Below, in pieces: positions 1-8,200 of a DNA stretch of 64,000 nucleotides. The stretch lies in the NCBI RefSeq assembly GCF_031846325.1, contig NZ_JAVRHZ010000003.1:124001-188000 (forward strand), written 5' to 3'. Position 1 is the stretch's first letter. Every line of letters begins with the position of its first letter. Source of the DNA: Patiriisocius_A hiemis (GTDB taxonomy: Bacteria; Bacteroidota; Bacteroidia; Flavobacteriales; Flavobacteriaceae). The position numbers and the translations under genes were made by a program. The notes beneath the pieces were generated by a model. It was given only the letters and a program-made list of their open reading frames with translations, was not told the origin of the DNA and did no database searches.

Positions 1-1614
1 CCAGCAGATTTATTTCCTGTGGATACAAAAACTAGTGCCATAAAACAGGATTTTGAAGAAGGCAAGAAAGTAATTATTGCTGGGCGATTAATGTCTCGTC
101 GTATTCAAGGAAAAGCAAGTTTTGCAGAGCTTCAAGATGCAGAAGGAAGAATACAGGTGTACTTTAATCGGGATGAAATTTGTACAGGTGATGATAAAAC
201 CAAGTACAACGATGTATATAAAAAATTACTGGATATTGGAGACTTCATTGGAATTGAAGGAGAGTTATTCACTACTAAAGTAGGAGAAAAAACCGTTTTG
301 GTTAAAGACTTTACATTATTAAGTAAATCTTTAAAACCTCTTCCTTTGCCAAAAACAGATAGTGAAGGAAATACCTATGATGAGTTTAATGACCCAGAAC
401 TTAGATATCGACAGCGTTATGCAGATCTCGCTGTAAACCCACATGTAAAAGAAGTATTTGTAAAGCGCACTAAGTTATTTAATGCCATGCGAGACTTCTT
501 TAATGAAAGAGGTTATTTTGAAGTTGAGACTCCAATCCTACAACCTATTCCTGGAGGTGCTGCTGCACGTCCATTTGTTACACATCACAACTCGCTAGAT
601 ATTCCATTATATATGAGGATTGCAAACGAGCTATATCTTAAAAGATTAATTGTTGGTGGTTTTGATGGAGTATATGAGTTTAGTAAAAACTTCAGAAATG
701 AAGGAATGGACCGTACTCACAATCCAGAGTTTACCGCAATGGAAATCTATGTTGCGTACAAGGACTATAATTGGATGATGGATTTCTGTGAGCAGTTATT
801 AGAGTATTGCGCAATGGAGGTAAACGGAACAACCAAAGCTACTTTTGGTGAACACACAGTTGATTTTAAAGCACCTTATCCTCGTGTAACTATGGCAGAA
901 GCTATTTTAAAATTTACTGGTTTTGATATTACTGGTAAGTCTGAAGCTGAGTTAAGAGAAGCAGCACAAGGTATGGGAATTGCTGTGGACGATACTATGG
1001 GTAAAGGAAAACTTATAGACGAAATGTTTGGAGAAAAATGTGAGCCAAACTTTATCCAGCCTACTTTTATTACAGACTACCCAAAAGAGATGAGCCCTCT
1101 ATGTAAAGAACATCGTGATAATCCAGAACTTACAGAGCGTTTTGAGTTAATGGTTTGTGGAAAAGAAATAGCTAACGCTTATAGTGAGCTTAACGACCCA
1201 ATTGATCAACGCGAACGCTTTGAAGCACAGTTAAAACTTGCAGACCGTGGAGATGATGAAGCTATGTTTATTGATAATGACTTTATTCGTGCACTAGAAT
1301 ATGGTATGCCACCTACAAGTGGTATGGGTATTGGAATGGATAGATTAATCATGTTTTTAACTAATAATCCTTCTATACAAGAAGTTCTATTTTTCCCACA
1401 AATGAAACCTGAACGTAAAGCAGTTGCTTTAACAGACGAAGCAAAAGCAGTTTTAGCGCTTCTTAAAAAAGCTGAGAAATTAGAACTTACAGCTTTAAAA
1501 GAACAATCTGGCTTATCTAATAAAAAGTGGGATAAATCTATTAAGGAGTTAACAAAAAATAAGCTTGCTAATGTTGAAAAAACAGATGATGGTTTATTTG
1601 TTTCAATAGTTTAA
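1..1614 (+). CDS. lysS: Lysyl-tRNA synthetase (class II), 5' end cut by window edge
   Basis: Charges tRNA-Lys with lysine in the cytoplasm. The reading frame is open from base 1 (it begins P-A-D-L-F-P-V), so the true start lies outside the window; the GTG at 19 is internal. Visible are the N-terminal OB-fold anticodon-binding region (GRLMSRRIQGKASFAELQD), class II motif 2 (FRNEGMDRTHNPEFT) and motif 3 (GMGIGMDRLIM). After the usual end of the catalytic core (FFPQMKPE) a tail of about 65 residues, rich in Lys and Glu, follows; I recall similar tails in Bacteroidota LysRS but cannot compare here. Recognition is secure. It is followed by 119 bases before the next gene on the same strand. Confidence 0.97.
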   Translation, partial: PADLFPVDTKTSAIKQDFEEGKKVIIAGRLMSRRIQGKASFAELQDAEGRIQVYFNRDEICTGDDKTKYNDVYKKLLDIGDFIGIEGELFTTKVGEKTVLVKDFTLLSKSLKPLPLPKTDSEGNTYDEFNDPELRYRQRYADLAVNPHVKEVFVKRTKLFNAMRDFFNERGYFEVETPILQPIPGGAAARPFVTHHNSLDIPLYMRIANELYLKRLIVGGFDGVYEFSKNFRNEGMDRTHNPEFTAMEIYVAYKDYNWMMDFCEQLLEYCAMEVNGTTKATFGEHTVDFKAPYPRVTMAEAILKFTGFDITGKSEAELREAAQGMGIAVDDTMGKGKLIDEMFGEKCEPNFIQPTFITDYPKEMSPLCKEHRDNPELTERFELMVCGKEIANAYSELNDPIDQRERFEAQLKLADRGDDEAMFIDNDFIRALEYGMPPTSGMGIGMDRLIMFLTNNPSIQEVLFFPQMKPERKAVALTDEAKAVLALLKKAEKLELTALKEQSGLSNKKWDKSIKELTKNKLANVEKTDDGLFVSIV

Positions 1615-1733
1615 AAAATAAATAAACTTAAAGCTAATAGCAAGGTATTATTGTCAGATTGTTTCTTGTTTTTTAAGCATGTTGTAAGCCTCTTCAATAC
1701 TTCCCGACTTACTACCTAATTAAACTATTAGGT

Positions 1734-2114
1734 ATGGAAACTGAAAAAGCAATAATAATATTTGATGGAGAGTGCAACCTATGCAACGGAGTTGTAGGGT
1801 GGTTATTAAAATTTGCACCTAAAAAACTATTTAGCTTTATCCCATTTCAATCTCCAAAAGGACAAGAGTATTTAGCTACTTACGGATTCCCTTTACAAAA
1901 ATTAGAAACTGTTATCTTAATTGACACAAATGGAGTCCATACACATAGTGATGGTTTTTTACGTATTGTTTCAAAAATACCAAAGTGGCAGCGCCTAGCA
2001 GCACTCTTAGCATTTATTCCTCGTATGTTACGCGATTATATATACAAAACAGCTTCCAGAAATAGAGTAAAGTGGTTTGGCACTTCACAGACCTGTACTA
2101 TAAACTTGAGATAA
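1734..2114 (+). CDS. DCC-family thiol-disulfide oxidoreductase (DUF393)
   Basis: A 126-residue protein of the DUF393/DCC family (YuxK type), predicted thioredoxin-fold redox proteins of unknown substrate. The family signature is at the N-terminus: FDGECNLCNG with the CxxC pair at Cys14 and Cys17. The family name comes from a DxxCxxC pattern, which is intact here (Asp11, Cys14, Cys17). There is no signal peptide, so a cytoplasmic location is likely. It stands alone between lysS and a strong bidirectional hairpin terminator. The family assignment is firm; no specific partner can be inferred from the neighbours. Confidence 0.9.
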   Translation: METEKAIIIFDGECNLCNGVVGWLLKFAPKKLFSFIPFQSPKGQEYLATYGFPLQKLETVILIDTNGVHTHSDGFLRIVSKIPKWQRLAALLAFIPRMLRDYIYKTASRNRVKWFGTSQTCTINLR

Positions 2115-2119
2115 AATAC

Positions 2120-2149
2120 AAAAGCAGCCTTGTTTCCAAAACTGCTTTT
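2120..2149. terminator. Hairpin AAAAGCAG / CTGCTTTT, first of two tandem hairpins
   Basis: Inverted repeat with an 8-base arm starting near 2120 and its complement ending in a run of T near 2150. It lies just after the DCC gene stop and directly before the stronger hairpin at 2156-2189. It probably contributes to termination of the plus-strand transcript. Confidence 0.5.
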
Positions 2150-2155
2150 TACATC

Positions 2156-2189
2156 AAAACAGGAACTTACAGATGTAAGTTCCTGTTTT
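2156..2189. terminator. Bidirectional intrinsic terminator, 16-bp perfect stem
   Basis: Arms AAAACAGGAACTTACA (2156-2171) and TGTAAGTTCCTGTTTT (2174-2189) pair perfectly around two bases. It lies between two convergent genes (DCC protein ending 2114 and YiaA ending 2193), and A/T tracts flank it so it can serve both strands. Confidence 0.88.
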
Positions 2190-2192
2190 GTG

Positions 2193-2675
2193 TTATTTAT
2201 TTTCTTCTCTCTCCAAAAACTTAATATCTCTCGTATTCTTTTGTACGGCTACTGCTGCAAAAAGAGCTAACATAAACGACATCCCATAGAATCCTTTTTC
2301 GCTTAACTCTAAATCTGCATTCCATAATCCAATTATGAGTAACAAGATAGAAGCTATGGTTGTAAACCATGAAATTCCATAGTAAATATCGGTTACGGGG
2401 ATGCCCTCCAACTTGTCTCGTACACTTTTTTGGACTGATACAACAGAAAATAACCCAAAAAGCAGAATGGTAAAATAGTATCCCTTTTCATTAAGCCACA
2501 TATCTGCATTCCACAACCCTACGCAATAGGACACCATACCAATAAATAATGCTGTCCATGAAGCCGAAATAAAAGCTGGCGTGGGTTTACAATTAAATTT
2601 TTCTTTCTTTTTTGTTATTTCTTCTATTAAAGGAGAATTAACAGGTTTCTTGTCTTTTAAAATTTGACTTTCCAT
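2193..2675 (-). CDS. yiaA: YiaA/YiaB-family inner membrane protein
   Basis: A 160-residue protein with two copies of the YiaA/B module, each made of two hydrophobic helices. The duplicated signature is plain: GLWNADMWLNEKGYY followed by LFGLFSVVSVQKSVRD in the first half, and GLWNADLELSEKGFYG followed by LALFAAVAVQKNTRD in the second. Four membrane segments lie roughly at residues 35-55, 67-85, 105-122 and 130-148, in the inner membrane. E. coli YiaA has the same layout; its function is unknown. The N-terminal 30 residues are Lys-rich and probably cytoplasmic. It is a single gene with no operon partner. Confidence 0.9.
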   Translation of the reverse strand: MESQILKDKKPVNSPLIEEITKKKEKFNCKPTPAFISASWTALFIGMVSYCVGLWNADMWLNEKGYYFTILLFGLFSVVSVQKSVRDKLEGIPVTDIYYGISWFTTIASILLLIIGLWNADLELSEKGFYGMSFMLALFAAVAVQKNTRDIKFLEREENK

Positions 2676-2829
2676 TTTTAAAATGTTTTGATGTTTGACG
2701 AAACAAATATCTAAGGAAACAAAACAATAGGGAAAACTAATTTTTCATAAAACTTACGATTTAAATTTAAAATATATACTTATAATATATAATTATTAGT
2801 ACTTTAGATACATATTTACTTATGTTTTA

Positions 2830-4284
2830 ATGAATACAAACAAAGCTATTATTAGTACTTTATCTGAAGAAGATTGCACTCAATTTATCTCTTATTTAAA
2901 GCAAAAAAACAGAAGAGGAGACACTAAAAACATACAGTTATTTAAGCAGCTTGTAAAAGGCACATCTGAAGAATTAGATATTAAATTGTATGGGAAACCT
3001 TCAAAAAATGCATTGCATGCATTAAGCAAACGACTAACCGATAGTTTAATAGATTTCACAGCAAACAAAAGTTTTGCTGGAGAAACTTCCGAAGAATTAG
3101 AGATTCTTAAACTCCTGCTTGCAAGTAGAATCTTTTTTGAACATAAAAAGCATAAAATTGCTTTTAAAACATTAGAAAAAGCTGAACAAAAAGCACGCAA
3201 TCTTGATGTGTACTCTATACTTACAGAAGTTTATCATACAAAAATCCAGTATGCACATCTCTCAACTACGCTCTCACTTTCAGAAATAAGCAAAGAAGCA
3301 ACTATTAACTTGCAAAACTTTACGAAGGAACAAAAACTTAACTTGGCATATGCTACCATTACTAATGAGTTTTTACATACTAAAGAAAAATCGGTTTTAT
3401 CTATTATTGAAGTTGCTTTTTCAGAATATGAAATAGAAATAAACGAAACACTTACTTATAAATCATTATTTCAGCTATTAAAAGTTGTAACAAAAGCTGC
3501 TACGATAAAAAGTGATTACTATTCTTTAACACCGCTGTTAAATGAAGTAGCTTCAATTCTAGAAAAGAAAAAAGCGCTTGCCAATAAAAACTTGTACTAT
3601 CATATTCAGTTATTAAATTTATTAGCGTATGCGTATTTCAGAAATAAAGATTTTACTACTTCAAAAGAATTTTTAAGCATACTAAAAACACAACTTGAAA
3701 AGGGTTATCGAAATCAGTTTATAGCCAAAGCAACTGTCTTAGAAGCACTTTTAGAAAATTATACTGGAAATGCACAACAAGCAATTTCAGTTTTAAAGAA
3801 TAGAAAAGACCAATCGCTGGATGGTCTTCTAACTTTAACAATGTGTCACTTTCAACAAACGGAATTCAAGGAAGCGTATTCGGTTTTAAGAACCTTACAA
3901 CATAGTGATGCTTGGTATGAAAAAAAAGTGGGGCTATTATGGATTTTAAAAAAGAATCTAATTGAGATATTATTACTCATTGAATTAGACAAATTAGAAC
4001 TTGTACTTTCTAGACTACAAAGTTTTAAGCGTACGTACCACAAACGGTTACAAGAAATTGAAGAAAATAGAGTACTCAACTTTATTACATTAATCACCAA
4101 ATATTATGAAAACCCCAAACTAGTTACACATGAAGCCTTTATAAATGAAGTAGAAGCATCTTTTGATTGGAAACCTTATGAAGAAGAAGATGTATTTGTA
4201 ATGAGTTTTTATGCTTGGTTAAAAGCAAAAATGGAACGTAGAGATATGTATGAAGTTACGCTGGAATTGGTCAAGAAAAAATAA
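2830..4284 (+). CDS. Conserved hypothetical protein, helical-repeat (TPR-like)
   Basis: I do not recognise a named family. The 484-residue protein has no signal peptide or membrane segment and is strongly alpha-helical, with Leu/Ala/Lys-rich blocks of about 35 residues through its length (for example IAFKTLEKAEQKARNLDVYSILTEVY and QFIAKATVLEALLENYTGNAQQAISVL), which suggests a TPR-type superhelix. A cytoplasmic scaffold or regulatory role is only a guess. The ATG at 2830 is the first of a long clean frame. A 15-base direct repeat (2792-2806 and 2848-2862) places one copy upstream of the start and one inside codons 7-11. Large antisense frames overlap it but are shadows. Confidence 0.8.
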   Translation: MNTNKAIISTLSEEDCTQFISYLKQKNRRGDTKNIQLFKQLVKGTSEELDIKLYGKPSKNALHALSKRLTDSLIDFTANKSFAGETSEELEILKLLLASRIFFEHKKHKIAFKTLEKAEQKARNLDVYSILTEVYHTKIQYAHLSTTLSLSEISKEATINLQNFTKEQKLNLAYATITNEFLHTKEKSVLSIIEVAFSEYEIEINETLTYKSLFQLLKVVTKAATIKSDYYSLTPLLNEVASILEKKKALANKNLYYHIQLLNLLAYAYFRNKDFTTSKEFLSILKTQLEKGYRNQFIAKATVLEALLENYTGNAQQAISVLKNRKDQSLDGLLTLTMCHFQQTEFKEAYSVLRTLQHSDAWYEKKVGLLWILKKNLIEILLLIELDKLELVLSRLQSFKRTYHKRLQEIEENRVLNFITLITKYYENPKLVTHEAFINEVEASFDWKPYEEEDVFVMSFYAWLKAKMERRDMYEVTLELVKKK

Positions 4285-4287
4285 AAA

Positions 4288-4385
4288 ACACCGCTCACAC
4301 CTACTTCCTCCTATCTTGGCTTAAGGGGTCTGGCATCCCTGCCAGAAGGTACGAGCGGTGTAAAAACTTCCGCCTCCCGACGGAA
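4288..4385 (-). terminator. Structured 3' region, compound hairpin terminator or structured RNA
   Basis: This 135-base gap between convergent genes is more GC-rich than its surroundings and full of inverted repeats. On the minus strand, reading from the gene that ends at 4420, there is first a TTCCG/CGGAA hairpin followed by GTTTTT. A long element follows, closed by ACACCGCTC (4353-4361 on plus as GAGCGGTGT) pairing with GAGCGGTGT (4288-4296), holding an inner TCTGGC/GCCAGA hairpin (4329-4346) and ending in TTTTTT. At minimum it is a terminator; the 56-base structured interior is larger than a terminator needs. Confidence 0.6.
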
Positions 4386-4419
4386 TCCACCAACCTAAAA
4401 ATTATCGTTACAAAGACGA

Positions 4420-5706
4420 TTACTCGCCTACTTTGCTTAAAAATTGAATATCGTTCTCTACCGTTAACAGCAACAAGCTAGTTGCAGTACAAAAAACAGG
4501 GCTTGTTATACAATGGTGTCCATTCCAACTTCCATCTTCATTTTGTATTTTTAAAATACGCCCACTCATATCATCATACCAATCTTTCCAGTCATCATCT
4601 TTATTTACCACTAAGGACTCTCCTGTTTGTAGAAAACTTAAAAACTCTTCTCCACCATTATTTCCAAAACCATTGAGTACATCTTCTCTTTGCGCTACAT
4701 TTTTTGCCGCGTTATACACTTTATAAGAAGCTGCGTAGTCAATTGCTTCTTCTTCACTCAATCCAGCTTTTTGTAAATTTTGAGCCGTTACAACTACTTC
4801 ATTAAGCACACCATCTTTTTTAGCTTTTTCAATTACTTCGGCCGCTTTTCTAGCTTCTTTAGCACTTCCGCGAACACTTCCACTTACTGCATACAACATA
4901 ATACCTGCTCCATCTTCAGTTTTTACATTTCCAGACTCACTATCATAGTTTCCATTTTGATAGTCTCTAGAGCGTTCTAACACATCTTCATCTACTTCTA
5001 TACCTACGGCTTGTGCAGACTCTAAAGCACTATTTGCTAGACCACTCTGCAATACACCAGCCCAGCCAGCTCCTTTTTGCCTACCAGTTTCATCAGTACC
5101 ATTTTGTATTTTACTCACACATATATCAAGGCACTTATTTACTCTTTTTGTATCTACCCATTTTAAGTCTCTATCTAATAAGTTTGATAAAAACTGAGCT
5201 GTTAAAACTGCATCTATATTCTGCCCTAATTTTCGTTGAATTTGAGTTCCTCTAACATCTGTTATATACGGGGCATCTTTAGGTGTATTCTCTACAGTTT
5301 CTAATAAGTAATTAACAGCTTTAATTAATTTTTTTTGATAAGTAGTTTTCCCACTTCTAAGAAAGGCATTAGCCACCATTGCAGTAGTGGCAGGGTCTGC
5401 TTTAACAGCATGTGGGTCTCTTACATCTTGCCTAGCGTGGGTACCAGCTCCGTATCCTCCATTAGGCAACTGCGCTTCAACCAACCAATCTAGTCCGTCA
5501 CGAATAGCTAATTGAACATTTTCGTTATTCTTATAAGCCATAAAATCTTCAGAGGATTGTTCTCCCATAACTGTCATAAAAACACATCCATCTATAGGTT
5601 TTAGTGTTCTCTTTGTTTCTAAATAAGTATTTTCATCTGAAAATAATGAAGCTACAATTCCAATAGCTAAGAAAGGAAAGGCAACAAGTAACATTTTTGT
5701 TTTCAT
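4420..5706 (-). CDS. Secreted alpha/alpha-toroid protein (squalene cyclase/prenyltransferase-repeat-like)
   Basis: The 428-residue product starts at the ATG at 5706, which gives a clean Sec signal (MKTKMLLVAFPFLAIGIVASLF); an in-frame upstream ATG at 5781 would add 25 non-signal residues and is less likely. The mature part has repeat motifs of the squalene cyclase/prenyltransferase toroid fold: QLPNGGYGAG near the N-terminus, TTAMVANAFLRSG, and QNEDGSWNG near the C-terminus. Such folds occur in terpene cyclases but also in non-enzymatic secreted proteins. I see no DxDD or DDxxD catalytic acid motif, so a cyclase activity is not supported. It is probably periplasmic or cell-surface. It is monocistronic and convergent with the gene before it. 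Confidence 0.65.
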   Translation of the reverse strand: MKTKMLLVAFPFLAIGIVASLFSDENTYLETKRTLKPIDGCVFMTVMGEQSSEDFMAYKNNENVQLAIRDGLDWLVEAQLPNGGYGAGTHARQDVRDPHAVKADPATTAMVANAFLRSGKTTYQKKLIKAVNYLLETVENTPKDAPYITDVRGTQIQRKLGQNIDAVLTAQFLSNLLDRDLKWVDTKRVNKCLDICVSKIQNGTDETGRQKGAGWAGVLQSGLANSALESAQAVGIEVDEDVLERSRDYQNGNYDSESGNVKTEDGAGIMLYAVSGSVRGSAKEARKAAEVIEKAKKDGVLNEVVVTAQNLQKAGLSEEEAIDYAASYKVYNAAKNVAQREDVLNGFGNNGGEEFLSFLQTGESLVVNKDDDWKDWYDDMSGRILKIQNEDGSWNGHHCITSPVFCTATSLLLLTVENDIQFLSKVGE

Positions 5707-5883
5707 AGTGTAGTATTTAAAATTCTTAACCGAAGCTACGCCAACTGATTTCTTTATAAAACAGTAGATGAGTAAAACCATGTTTTCAATGAGTAATACA
5801 TACTTTTTAGTTAGTTTTACATACAGACAACATTGGTTATCAATACTTTTTTATATTTTTATCCTGCTATAAAAAGATTTATT

Positions 5884-7167
5884 TTGAAAAATTTACCCAC
5901 ATTACTTTTACTATTGTTTGCTACTGTTCTTTCTTCCTGTGGTGGAGATGATGATTATTCCCCTACAGAAACAAATGACACAGAAGCACCAAGTGCACCT
6001 GCTAACTTAACTGCATCTAATGAAACCGAAAGCTCTATAGACATATCTTGGGACGCTTCTACAGATAATGTAGGCGTTATAGGCTATAAAGTATTTCAAG
6101 ACGGAATTGAGATTGCTTCTAATGTTTCTGGCACAAGTTATACTGCGCTAAACCTAGATTTTGAAACCACCTACAGCTATAGTGTAATTGCTTTTGATGC
6201 TGCAGGAAACGAGTCTAATACAAGCAATACAATTGATGCAACTACTATTGATGCTCCTTTTGGCTTTAGAGACAACTTATCTCAAATGGGTGTTTATGTT
6301 GAAGATATGGCAACTTTAACCCCTTCAACTGGTGTACAGCTTTATGAAATAAATACAACCTTATTCACAGATTATTCAAAAAAACAACGTCTTATTAAAT
6401 TACCCGATGGTGAAACTCTAACTTACAATGGTGATGATTTATTACCTAGCTATCCAGATGAAACGCTTATTGCAAAAACATTTTTTTACAATATAGACGA
6501 TAGAGATCCTAGCTTAGGAAAAACAATAATTGAAACTAGGATTTTCTTAAAAATAAATGGTGTTTGGGAAGTTGGTGATTACATTTGGAACGAAAGTCAA
6601 ACTGATGCCACATATACCGAAAATAGTAGTCAAATTGCCATTAGTTTTATTGATGAAGATGGAGATACTAATAACATAGACTATGTTATTCCATCAAAAC
6701 AAGACTGTTTTACTTGCCATAATAACAATAGTACTCCTATTCCTATAGGGATGAAATTACGTAGTATGAATTTTACACCTTCGTATACTGGTGGACAAAA
6801 TCAATTAGACTTCTTTATTAACAATGGGTTATTAGAAGGTCTTGGTAGTTCTTCTGAGGTAAGTGTATTACCAGATTGGACAGATACTGCCAATTATGAC
6901 ATTTTTGAACGTGGAAGAGCCTACCTTGATGTAAACTGTGCGCATTGCCATAGACCAGGGAGTACAACACCACCAGAGATAGAGCTTGATTTAAGACTGG
7001 AGACGCCTTATGCAGATACTAAAATTTATGAGAAACGATCAAGCATTGAAGCACGATTCTCTTCTGTAATAGCAGGGTATAGTATGCCACTTATAGGTAG
7101 AACTGTTGTACATGAAGAAGCGCTCACAATGTTAATGGATTACTTATCACAAATTAGTGAACCATAA
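5884..7167 (+). CDS. Fn3-domain lipoprotein with diheme cytochrome c-like region (SO2930-like)
   Basis: Starting at TTG 5884 gives a compact lipoprotein signal (MKNLPTLLLLLFATVLSSC, lipobox LSSC, then GGDDD); the alternative TTG at 5833 adds 17 residues before it. After the lipid anchor comes a fibronectin type III domain (about residues 35-125: PSAPANLTASNETESSIDISWD to DATT), then a region with two heme c motifs, CFTCH (275-279) and CAHCH (352-356). Fused or lone regions of this kind resemble the SO2930 family of diheme c-type cytochromes. It is likely an envelope redox lipoprotein anchored through the C after the lipobox. The Fn3 domain may dock it to other surface proteins. The electron-transfer partner is unknown. 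Confidence 0.72.
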   Translation: MKNLPTLLLLLFATVLSSCGGDDDYSPTETNDTEAPSAPANLTASNETESSIDISWDASTDNVGVIGYKVFQDGIEIASNVSGTSYTALNLDFETTYSYSVIAFDAAGNESNTSNTIDATTIDAPFGFRDNLSQMGVYVEDMATLTPSTGVQLYEINTTLFTDYSKKQRLIKLPDGETLTYNGDDLLPSYPDETLIAKTFFYNIDDRDPSLGKTIIETRIFLKINGVWEVGDYIWNESQTDATYTENSSQIAISFIDEDGDTNNIDYVIPSKQDCFTCHNNNSTPIPIGMKLRSMNFTPSYTGGQNQLDFFINNGLLEGLGSSSEVSVLPDWTDTANYDIFERGRAYLDVNCAHCHRPGSTTPPEIELDLRLETPYADTKIYEKRSSIEARFSSVIAGYSMPLIGRTVVHEEALTMLMDYLSQISEP

Positions 7168-7192
7168 TAATCAACAAAAAATAATAATTTGT

Positions 7193-7220
7193 AAAACCAC
7201 TCAATATTGAGTGGTTTTTT
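7193..7220 (+). terminator. Intrinsic terminator after the cytochrome lipoprotein gene
   Basis: A perfect palindrome AAAACCACTCAA/TTGAGTGGTTTT centred near 7205 and followed by a T run, 25 bases after the stop at 7167. Confidence 0.88.
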
Positions 7221-7304
7221 GTTTTAACAAAACTTTAATCCACCAAAAATTAAACTTAATAACAGATAGTAAGTCCTATAGATATAACGTTTAAAATAAA
7301 ATAC

Positions 7305-7727
7305 ATGAAAAAATTAGCATTCCTTGCAATACTACTAGTTACAATAACTGGTGTTGCACAACAAAAAGAAAGAAAAGACAAAAGGAGTAACCTTACTACA
7401 GAGCAAATGGCAGAGTTAATGACAAAAAAAATGACTTTGCATCTTGATTTAAATGAAAAACAACAAGCTCAGGTTAATGAGATAAACATTGAAATAGCTG
7501 CAAAAAAGAAAGAAATGAGAGCCAATAGAAAAGAAATGGCAGATATGAATGATACCGAGAAATTTGAAGCTAGAAAAGCTTTTCTTGATGATAGGATAGA
7601 AGTAAAAGAAAAAATGAAGTCTATTTTAAATGCTGAGCAATATGAGAAGTGGGAAAAAAGCATGAAAAGAAAGGCTGGTAAAAAGAGACAAGACACAAAA
7701 AGAAAAGGACGAAAAGGCAGAAAATAA
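7305..7727 (+). CDS. Small secreted Spy/LTXXQ-like protein, Lys-rich tail
   Basis: A 140-residue protein with a signal peptide (MKKLAFLAILLVTITGVAQ) and a helical mature part. The motifs LTTEQMAELMTKKMTLHLDLNEKQQAQV and LNAEQYEKWEK resemble the paired LTxxQ repeats of Spy/CpxP-type periplasmic proteins, where such helices act as chaperones or stress sensors. The last 30 residues are almost all Lys, Arg and Gly (KRKAGKKRQDTKRKGRKGRK), an extremely basic tail that could bind nucleic acid or anionic envelope polymers. It precedes a second small protein of the same general type by 67 bases, so the two are likely paralogues under shared control. Function is inferred from motif resemblance only. 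Confidence 0.72.
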   Translation: MKKLAFLAILLVTITGVAQQKERKDKRSNLTTEQMAELMTKKMTLHLDLNEKQQAQVNEINIEIAAKKKEMRANRKEMADMNDTEKFEARKAFLDDRIEVKEKMKSILNAEQYEKWEKSMKRKAGKKRQDTKRKGRKGRK

Positions 7728-7765
7728 ATTTTTGGCGTAATAATTGGTTACTATCTTTTGAATTA

Positions 7766-7779
7766 GTTACTTTAGTAAC
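7766..7779. promoter_or_regulatory. Inverted repeat GTTACT-TT-AGTAAC upstream of 7795 gene
   Basis: Perfect 6-base inverted repeat 15 bases before the start codon, with another GTTACT half at 7747-7752. It may be an operator or part of the leader; I can show only the symmetry. Confidence 0.3.
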
Positions 7780-7794
7780 ATAAATTTATTAAAA

Positions 7795-8145
7795 ATGAAA
7801 AAAATAGTAACCAAAATCGCTTTCGCTTTGTTCATGCTACTTGGTATGCAAGCAGTATCAGCGCAAAGCTTAAGTCAAAATCAAGATAGACCAGAAGTTA
7901 TTGCAAAAAAAACAGTTGCAGAGCTTTCGCAAACACTTGATTTAAGTGGAGACCAACAACGTACATTGTTTAGAGCTTATGTATCTAAAATTTCTAATTA
8001 CCGAAAAGAAGTAGAGAGTAAGCCAAGTACAAATGCTGGTGTAACCGAGGCTAAGAAAAAAATTGATGCTACTTTCAAAGAAAGTGTAAAAAAAGCATTA
8101 ACACCTGAACAATATAAAAAATGGCTTACACTACAAGACCAATAA
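7795..8145 (+). CDS. Small secreted helical protein, Spy/LTXXQ-like
   Basis: A 116-residue protein with a clear signal peptide (cleavage after QAVSA) and a helical mature domain. It contains VAELSQTLDLSGDQQRTLFRAYVSKI and ALTPEQYKKWLTLQDQ, the same LDL...Q and LxxEQYxKW spacing as the gene just upstream, so the two are probably distant paralogues. It lacks the basic tail. Likely periplasmic, possibly a chaperone or envelope stress factor by analogy with Spy; no direct evidence in sequence. A strong shared terminator follows it. Confidence 0.7.
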   Translation: MKKIVTKIAFALFMLLGMQAVSAQSLSQNQDRPEVIAKKTVAELSQTLDLSGDQQRTLFRAYVSKISNYRKEVESKPSTNAGVTEAKKKIDATFKESVKKALTPEQYKKWLTLQDQ

Positions 8146-8167
8146 ATTGAAGTGTCGCCAATAATTT

Positions 8168-8197
8168 AAAAAGCCTTTCCACTTGGAAAGGCTTTTT
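8168..8197. terminator. Bidirectional intrinsic terminator
   Basis: Arms AAAAAGCCTTTCC (8168-8180) and GGAAAGGCTTTTT (8185-8197) pair perfectly around a 4-base loop, between convergent genes ending at 8145 and 8201. Confidence 0.93.
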
Positions 8198-8200
8198 AAA

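Noticed and set aside
2892..4100. Antisense frames of 82 and 102 residues opposite the 484-residue gene
   Set aside because: They mirror the helical gene, are Ser/Phe/Cys-rich and have no support.
4285..4419. Possible signal recognition particle RNA, tRNA or integron attC site in the structured gap
   Set aside because: The SRP apical loop (GGAAG...GCAGC) is absent, there is no T-arm GGTTCGAATC, and no attC core sites (GTTRRRY) bound it.
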